In this document: in pieces, positions 14,168 to 17,973 of the stretch
Position numbering within the stretch: the stretch's first letter is position 1
Layout: every line of letters begins with the position of its first letter
NCBI GenBank assembly: GCA_900540735.1
Contig: UQHB01000050.1
Coordinates: 1-17,973, forward strand
Length of the DNA stretch: 17,973 nucleotides
Origin: an uncultured Megasphaera sp.
Lineage (GTDB): Bacteria; Bacillota; Negativicutes; Veillonellales; Megasphaeraceae
Direction of reading: 5' to 3'
Program-made: the position numbers and the translations under genes
The notes under the pieces: generated by a model
Told to the model about the DNA's origin: nothing
The model's database searches: none
What the model saw: only the letters and a program-made list of their open reading frames with translations

Positions 14168-15007
14168 TTATGGCTGGACTTGTTTTTTTAGATTCTTGAA
14201 GAAGCGGTCAATAATGCGGTTATACACGCCGCGCGTATCGCTAGACGAGCCTCTATCGCGCGTGTCTTCACTGACGGAGACGACATTGCCTGTTTGCACA
14301 TCGACGACAGTGAAGCGGACGGCTACGGAGGCAATGGGCACGTATCGAGCAGGCACGTAGATAGGATAGGAAATATTGCGCGTATACCAATGGGGGTGCC
14401 CGTCACGGTCGTAATAGACGTCGCTTACTTGGTACGTATTCCATTCTGTATGGGCCGGAATGAGGCCTGTGCCAACGCCGTACGAAAGGACGTCGCCTTT
14501 AATGTACAAATCTGCTTCGGCTGCTTTCGCTGCGTCAGGGACGGCGATATGCGTGTCTTTCGTCGGTGCTGGGAGGACTTCTGTAGCTTCTGGAGCAGGA
14601 AGCGGCGGTGTTGCCGGTTCCGTACTGGCAATGCCTGCGCCTGGGTCGGCAGTGGTCACGTTTTTTCGTTCTACTGTAGCGTGTTGGCCTGCTGGTGTCG
14701 GTTGTGTTTCCGTAGCAGGTGTCGTCTGGTCGTCTTGCATAGGAAGGGCCACAGGGGCTACGATGAATTTCGTTTGTTTCCATTTTTCGGTCGTTGCCTT
14801 TTTGGCGAAGTCTTCTTTCATGAGTTGTTCTTTTGCCGGACTATGGATGGCTGCCGGAGCCGTATTTAGTTCGTCTACGTAGATTGTGCGGACTTTGGTA
14901 AAGTCATAGGCGTTGTCATTCCACAGGGCATAGTCTTCGCCGTGACTGCTCATGGTTGCACCAAACAGCAACAGTCCTGTCACGATGAGTGTATAGAGTC
15001 GTTTCAT
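14168..15007 (-). CDS. Exported protein with a proline/threonine/alanine-rich linker, unknown function
   Basis: A 279-residue protein with a signal peptide (MKRLYTLIVTGLLLFGATMS, likely cut near residue 23). An N-terminal domain of about 30-90 (DFTKVRTIYVDELNTAP) is joined by a low-complexity linker rich in Pro, Thr, Ala and Glu (91-160). The C-terminal domain (162-279) contains ADLYIKGDVLSYGVG, PIYVPARYVPIASVAVRFTV and VDVQTGNVVSVSEDTRDRG. The last stretch resembles the strand pattern of periplasmic lipoproteins of the CsgG/DUF799 kind, but no lipobox cysteine is present and the likeness is weak. A strong AAAGGAGG precedes the start. The location is probably periplasm or outer surface; function unknown. 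Confidence 0.75.
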   Translation of the reverse strand: MKRLYTLIVTGLLLFGATMSSHGEDYALWNDNAYDFTKVRTIYVDELNTAPAAIHSPAKEQLMKEDFAKKATTEKWKQTKFIVAPVALPMQDDQTTPATETQPTPAGQHATVERKNVTTADPGAGIASTEPATPPLPAPEATEVLPAPTKDTHIAVPDAAKAAEADLYIKGDVLSYGVGTGLIPAHTEWNTYQVSDVYYDRDGHPHWYTRNISYPIYVPARYVPIASVAVRFTVVDVQTGNVVSVSEDTRDRGSSSDTRGVYNRIIDRFFKNLKKQVQP

Positions 15008-15048
15008 CGGGATTCCTCCTTTACGGATGTACTATATACCTATAGCAT

Positions 15049-15077
15049 ATCATATCTTGATTACAGGTTCATGACAA
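15049..15077 (-). promoter_or_regulatory. Promoter of the linker-containing exported protein gene
   Basis: On the minus strand, TTGTCA (15072-15077) and TATGAT (15049-15054) with a 17-base spacer, about 40 bases before the start codon. On the plus strand the same region offers ATGACA (15071-15076) and TATAAT (15095-15100) with 18 bases, a possible divergent promoter without an obvious nearby gene. Confidence 0.65.
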
Positions 15078-15146
15078 GATTATTTCATATGAGATATAAT
15101 TGCACAATGAGATACATTTTGAGAGGAGAAAAAGTAAAATATTATT

Positions 15147-15165
15147 GATAATGAGAATGATAGAT
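15147..15165 (+). promoter_or_regulatory. Fur-box-like hexamer array
   Basis: GATAATGAGAATGATAGAT matches 13 of 19 positions of the classical Fur box (GATAATGATAATCATTATC), with the first two hexamers strongest. It lies 57 bases upstream of the -35 of the metal-cassette promoter. Iron control is a guess from this likeness; AT-rich DNA gives partial matches easily. Confidence 0.3.
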
Positions 15166-15201
15166 ACGTCAAGGACACAGATTTATTTCCTAGATTCTCA
15201 A

Positions 15202-15251
15202 AATATATTTCGTGAAATATATTGACAATACCCATATATAGGAGATATAAT
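15202..15251 (+). promoter_or_regulatory. Metal-cassette promoter with a 22-bp palindromic operator overlapping the -35
   Basis: The promoter has consensus TTGACA (15222-15227), an 18-base spacer and TATAAT (15246-15251). A perfect palindrome with arms AATATATTTC (15202-15211) and GAAATATATT (15214-15223) around GT covers the bases just upstream and the first two bases of the -35. That position would suit a repressor. The leader from about 15258 to the start codon is short and has no evident riboswitch. Confidence 0.75.
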
Positions 15252-15301
15252 ATCAACTGTAGTTAATATTGATTTGCTTCTTTAAAGGAAGGTGCTCTAT
15301 A

Positions 15302-15520
15302 ATGTTTCAGAATAGTGATTTTTGGATTGGTTTAGGTGTTGGTGTTGTAGCTGGTATTTTCGGTTACAAATTATTGGCTGAAAGAGAACAACAGCTTCTT
15401 GCTTTGCAGCAGCCTGCAGCTGGTGCTGTTTCCGCTAACGTTCCGTTGGCTGAATTGCAGCGTCAGAAAGAAGAATTGGAAGACATGATTGCCGCACAGG
15501 AAGCAGAAAAGCAACAATAA
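15302..15520 (+). CDS. Small single-helix membrane protein with a coiled-coil tail, PacL-like by layout
   Basis: A 72-residue protein. Residues 7-25 (FWIGLGVGVVAGIFGYKLL) form one glycine-rich membrane helix. A Gln/Ala-rich linker (30-50) and a charged coiled-coil helix (50-72, ELQRQKEELEDMIAAQEAEK) follow. There is no signal-peptide cleavage site and no cysteine or histidine. A strong site, AAGGAAGGTG (15286-15294), precedes ATG 15302. The position before HMA-like proteins and a P-type ATPase, and the helix-plus-acidic-coil design, recall the mycobacterial PacL proteins that anchor and feed the CtpC-type efflux pump. The metal-binding tail of PacL is not evident, so equivalence is inference. 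A terminator follows it directly, so it may be made in excess over the pump. Confidence 0.8.
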   Translation: MFQNSDFWIGLGVGVVAGIFGYKLLAEREQQLLALQQPAAGAVSANVPLAELQRQKEELEDMIAAQEAEKQQ

Positions 15521-15539
15521 ATCGTACATAAAGTATAAT

Positions 15540-15576
15540 AAAAGACTGTTGCCCTAAGTCGGTAACGGTCTTTTTT
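15540..15576 (+). terminator. Terminator or attenuator inside the metal cassette
   Basis: A 14-bp stem with two wobble pairs: AAAAGACTGTTGCC (15540-15553) with GGTAACGGTCTTTT (15561-15574), a 7-base loop and a T-run. It sits 20 bases after the small membrane protein gene and before the HMA-like genes. No clear new promoter lies in 15577-15628, so downstream genes probably depend on partial read-through. Confidence 0.8.
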
Positions 15577-15628
15577 ACGATGTATACGGTGAACCATTTC
15601 CAAGTACATAGAAAGGATTGTTGACATC

Positions 15629-15913
15629 GTGTTTTTTCCTGTATCAAAGTGGGATTTCATCATTCGGACTGTGCAGATTTCGTCGTACATTCCTGGCCGT
15701 ATCCGCCTCCATAGCCCCAAACTCATGGGCAATGCAGAGCTGGGCCGCAAAGTGTATGCTTACATTGCCAGTTACCGTGAAATCGATAGTGTAGACGTCA
15801 ATGTCTTAACCGGGTCCGTTTTAATTACCTACCGGCCGGAGCGGCTGCGAACGAATAGCGAGCTGGCACGCGTAGAAAACTACATTATGACCCATGTCGA
15901 AAGGAGAGGATAG
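15629..15913 (+). CDS. Small HMA-like-fold protein without the metal-binding CxxC
   Basis: A 94-residue cytoplasmic protein. Residues 14-91 read as a beta-alpha-beta-beta-alpha ferredoxin-like fold of the heavy-metal-associated (HMA) type: VQISSYIPGRIRLHSP, a helix NAELGRKVYAYIASY, IDSVDVNVLTGSVLITYRPE, and a final helix. The loop that carries CxxC in metal chaperones reads SPKLMGN, and the protein has no cysteine at all. The NVLTGS signature is shared with the next gene product. The start is GTG 15629 with AAAGGA eleven bases before it; a GTG at residue 15 is a weaker alternative that would still keep the fold. It ends two bases before the next start. Confidence 0.75.
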   Translation: MFFPVSKWDFIIRTVQISSYIPGRIRLHSPKLMGNAELGRKVYAYIASYREIDSVDVNVLTGSVLITYRPERLRTNSELARVENYIMTHVERRG

Positions 15914-15915
15914 AC

Positions 15916-16557
15916 GTGTCTTATGTTTCCGGATTTATGTTAGGAGCTTCTATTGGAAAGGCTATTCATTCCATGTTATCCGGCCAAAAGGGTGGCATGG
16001 AAGGAATGGGCAGACAGCAAGTTGCCCCCAAGGCTGCACCTCAGGTGCAGGCACCGGCAGTACCTGCTTTTACATGTGTATTTGCCATTAAAGGGCGCCG
16101 TCGGTATAGAGCGGCTGGTTTAGTAGGTAACCAACAGTTGGCAACGTTGTTACAAAACAAATTGTCGCGGTTATCTGCTATTCAGTTGGTACAGTTTAAT
16201 GTACTGACAGGGAGCATTCTTATCGCTTCGTCGAGCGAACGGGTACTCGATGAACTGGAAGAATTCTTCCGGACTCGCTTATTTCCTGACACGGGAGAAC
16301 AGATTGCGCAAGAAATTAATGCAGTACGAAAAGTAGAAAAAGAAGTAGAATCGGTGTATTCCGATAAAATGTATGAAACAGCTGATATTATCAGCAATTT
16401 TATTTCGCAGAAGACAAACCATATCCTGGATTTGCGGTCTCTCATTTCCATGGTCTTTATCATCCGTGGAGTTTATAAAACGGTAATGCTGGGCCAACGC
16501 CCGTCAGGACCGCAAATGTTATGGTGGGCTGCCGCGTTGCTAGGGAGAAGAGGTTAA
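15916..16557 (+). CDS. Membrane-associated HMA-like protein of the metal-transport cassette
   Basis: A 213-residue protein. The glycine-rich N-terminus (SYVSGFMLGASIGKAIHSML) may be an amphipathic or membrane helix, followed by a Met/Gln/Ala/Pro-rich linker (25-50). An HMA-like domain spans 51-125 (FTCVFAIKGRRRYRAAGLVG, then FNVLTGSILIASS) without a CxxC. A charged helical segment follows (130-170). The C-terminal hydrophobic stretch LRSLISMVFIIRGVYKTVML, PSGPQMLWWAAALLG is probably two membrane helices. One cysteine, C54, lies in the first strand. GTG 15916 behind AAGGAGAGG is the start. It seems to link an HMA-like domain to the membrane beside the pump; function inferred from context only. 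Confidence 0.75.
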   Translation: MSYVSGFMLGASIGKAIHSMLSGQKGGMEGMGRQQVAPKAAPQVQAPAVPAFTCVFAIKGRRRYRAAGLVGNQQLATLLQNKLSRLSAIQLVQFNVLTGSILIASSSERVLDELEEFFRTRLFPDTGEQIAQEINAVRKVEKEVESVYSDKMYETADIISNFISQKTNHILDLRSLISMVFIIRGVYKTVMLGQRPSGPQMLWWAAALLGRRG

Positions 16558-16558
16558 T

Positions 16559-17973
16559 ATGTACACATGTTGCACCTTGCCGCTGCACAGCACTATGCAA
16601 GCCCGGATGCGGACTTTGCTGAGTGTCAAATTACGCCAGATTAAAGGCGTTGTCGCAGCGTCGACAGATGATAAAAAAGTTACGTTTTACTATAGAGGAG
16701 CCGTCGACACCCGGGCTGTCCGGATGTTCGTCCGTTCCTATGAAGCGAAATACGGTAAAAAAGTCGTAGACGACAAGAAAGAAGAACAACTCGACATCGC
16801 GTCGTATCGCCGTGAAGCCATCCTTTCTGTAGGCGGCTTCATTGTCATGAATATTCTCCGCAAGACGCGTCCAGAATTTTATGGCAGCATCTTATTGTTC
16901 CGTCGTCTCTTTACGCTCTACATTGCACGGCGTTTCATTAAAAATGGCGTTATGGGCCTGGTCAAAGACCATCAGGCTAATGCTGATACCTTAACGGCTA
17001 CTGCTGTTATTGCGTCCGTCCTCGCCGGCAAACCGGAATCGAGCTTAACACTCCTCGCATTATCTAACGGTGCAGAAATGCTCACTGAATATGCTGCCGA
17101 ACGAGCTCGTAAACAGATTTCCGGTCTTTTAAAACTCGACCAACGCGATGTATGGCTCGTCAAAGACGGTCACGAAACGAAAGTTCCTGTAGAATCGTTG
17201 AAAGTTGGCGACCATATTGCCGTTCATTTAGGGGAAAAGATTTGCGTCGATGGGAAAGTCGTCAGTGGTAATGCTGCTGTTAACCAGGCTTCTATTACGG
17301 GTGAATCGAACCCGGCTATTAAACAGGCAGGGTCTCCGGTCTTTGCCGGTTCCGTCATCGAAGCTGGGAACATCGTCGTAGAAGTACAAAAAGTCGGCGC
17401 AGATACGTCGCTTGCTCAGATTATTCACCTCGTCGAAGAAGCACAGACACGCCGCGCGCCGGTACAGAACTTTGCCGATAAAATGGCTAATATGCTCGTA
17501 CCGATTTCCTTCATCGGTGCCGCTATCGTCTATGGCGCAACGAAGGATTGGCAGCGCGTCTTGAACCTCTTATTCATCGACTTCTCTTGTGGCTTGAAGT
17601 TGTCCACAGCTACGGCTATTTCCGCAGCTATCGGCATGGCTGCTCGCAAAGGGATTTTGATTAAAGGCGGGAACTATATCGAAAACTTGTCGACTATCGA
17701 CACAGTTGTCCTCGATAAGACCGGTACGATCACCATGGGTGTACCGCAGATTGCTCACATTGAAACGGCGAAAGGCGTAGAAGAAAAAGAAATGGTGCTG
17801 CTCGCCGCTTCCGCTGAAATTCACTCTGTCCATCCCCTTGCTGTCGCTATTCAGCGGTACGTTAAACAGCAGAAATGGACCGTTCCTGACCACAAATCGT
17901 CTGAAACCATTGTCGCTCGCGGCATGAAAGCAGAAGTTCCTGATTTCGAAGGCTTTACAGGCGGTGAAGTCAT
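16559..17973 (+). CDS. P1B-type metal-transporting ATPase (CtpC-like), C-terminal part outside window
   Basis: The first 471 residues of a heavy-metal P-type ATPase that pumps a metal ion across the membrane using ATP. An N-terminal HMA-like segment (about 5-65, LLSVKLRQIKGVVAASTDD) lacks CxxC, though C4 and C5 adjoin. Membrane helices lie near 80-175. The actuator domain has the TGES dephosphorylation motif (247-250), and FSCGLKLSTATAI is the membrane metal-site helix. The phosphorylated Asp386 lies in DKTGT, and the P1B-specific HP dipeptide at 425-426. The membrane motif reads Ser343-Cys344-Gly345 instead of Cys-Pro-x, pointing to a non-copper subgroup such as Mn, Zn or Fe exporters. It starts at ATG 16559, one base after the previous stop, behind AGAGG. 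The frame is open to the window end. Confidence 0.92.
   Translation, partial: MYTCCTLPLHSTMQARMRTLLSVKLRQIKGVVAASTDDKKVTFYYRGAVDTRAVRMFVRSYEAKYGKKVVDDKKEEQLDIASYRREAILSVGGFIVMNILRKTRPEFYGSILLFRRLFTLYIARRFIKNGVMGLVKDHQANADTLTATAVIASVLAGKPESSLTLLALSNGAEMLTEYAAERARKQISGLLKLDQRDVWLVKDGHETKVPVESLKVGDHIAVHLGEKICVDGKVVSGNAAVNQASITGESNPAIKQAGSPVFAGSVIEAGNIVVEVQKVGADTSLAQIIHLVEEAQTRRAPVQNFADKMANMLVPISFIGAAIVYGATKDWQRVLNLLFIDFSCGLKLSTATAISAAIGMAARKGILIKGGNYIENLSTIDTVVLDKTGTITMGVPQIAHIETAKGVEEKEMVLLAASAEIHSVHPLAVAIQRYVKQQKWTVPDHKSSETIVARGMKAEVPDFEGFTGGEV

Noticed and set aside
14294..14869. A 191-codon plus-strand open frame rich in Cys, Arg and Phe
   Set aside because: It lies entirely opposite the exported-protein gene on the minus strand, has no ribosome site and has a composition typical of an antisense shadow.
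15106..15225. Two micro-frames, MRYILRGEKVKYY and a 24-codon frame from 15151
   Set aside because: The first has no ribosome site and the second has its only purine-rich site over 20 bases away; the second also runs through the operator.
1..17973. CRISPR arrays, tRNA or rRNA genes, insertion sequences, prophage or toxin-antitoxin genes
   Set aside because: No regularly spaced repeats, cloverleaf, rRNA core, transposase or phage motifs were seen on either strand.

Overview
The window looks like chromosomal DNA from an anaerobic Negativicutes bacterium of the Veillonellaceae, and a Megasphaera-type organism is my best guess. Three things suggest this: a Firmicutes-type ylxM-ffh-rpsP-khpA-ylqD-rimM-trmD cluster, secreted proteins of a diderm style, and anaerobe-type enzymes (citrate lyase, a cytoplasmic molybdopterin oxidoreductase, a QueG-like Fe-S protein). 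The genus is an inference from gene order and protein style, not a database match.

Layout. Bases 1-651 hold the 3' part of citF, followed by a large composite hairpin. Bases 759-1200 (minus) encode a Dps/ferritin-like protein broken by one extra base in a homopolymer. Bases 1417-2652 (minus) are a two-gene operon of a sirtuin and an HD-domain hydrolase. Bases 2710-4045 hold a promoter, a ZTP (pfl) riboswitch with an overlapping terminator, and a stand-alone AICAR transformylase; a 23-bp perfect inverted repeat follows. Bases 4257-6263 encode a molybdopterin oxidoreductase whose 3' end overlaps a convergent QueG-like Fe-S protein gene (6232-7041). Bases 7160-7617 are the remains of a LysR regulator with its middle deleted.

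Bases 7631-13000 form one housekeeping unit with a strong promoter and a strong terminator: ylxM, ffh, rpsP, khpA, ylqD, rimM, trmD, a second SPOUT methyltransferase, and yebC. It joins protein targeting, ribosome maturation, tRNA modification and RNA binding. Two secreted proteins of unknown function, in convergent orientation, follow (13049-15007).

Bases 15202-17973 hold the most unusual part, a putative metal-transport cassette. It has a strong promoter overlapped by a 22-bp palindrome, a 72-residue one-helix coiled-coil protein, an internal terminator, two small proteins with HMA-like folds but no CxxC, and a P1B-type ATPase that runs off the window. The ATPase has a third HMA-like N-terminal domain and a Ser-Cys-Gly membrane motif in place of Cys-Pro-x. 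The layout recalls the mycobacterial PacL-CtpC type of metal efflux system.

No tRNA, rRNA, CRISPR array, insertion sequence or prophage was seen.
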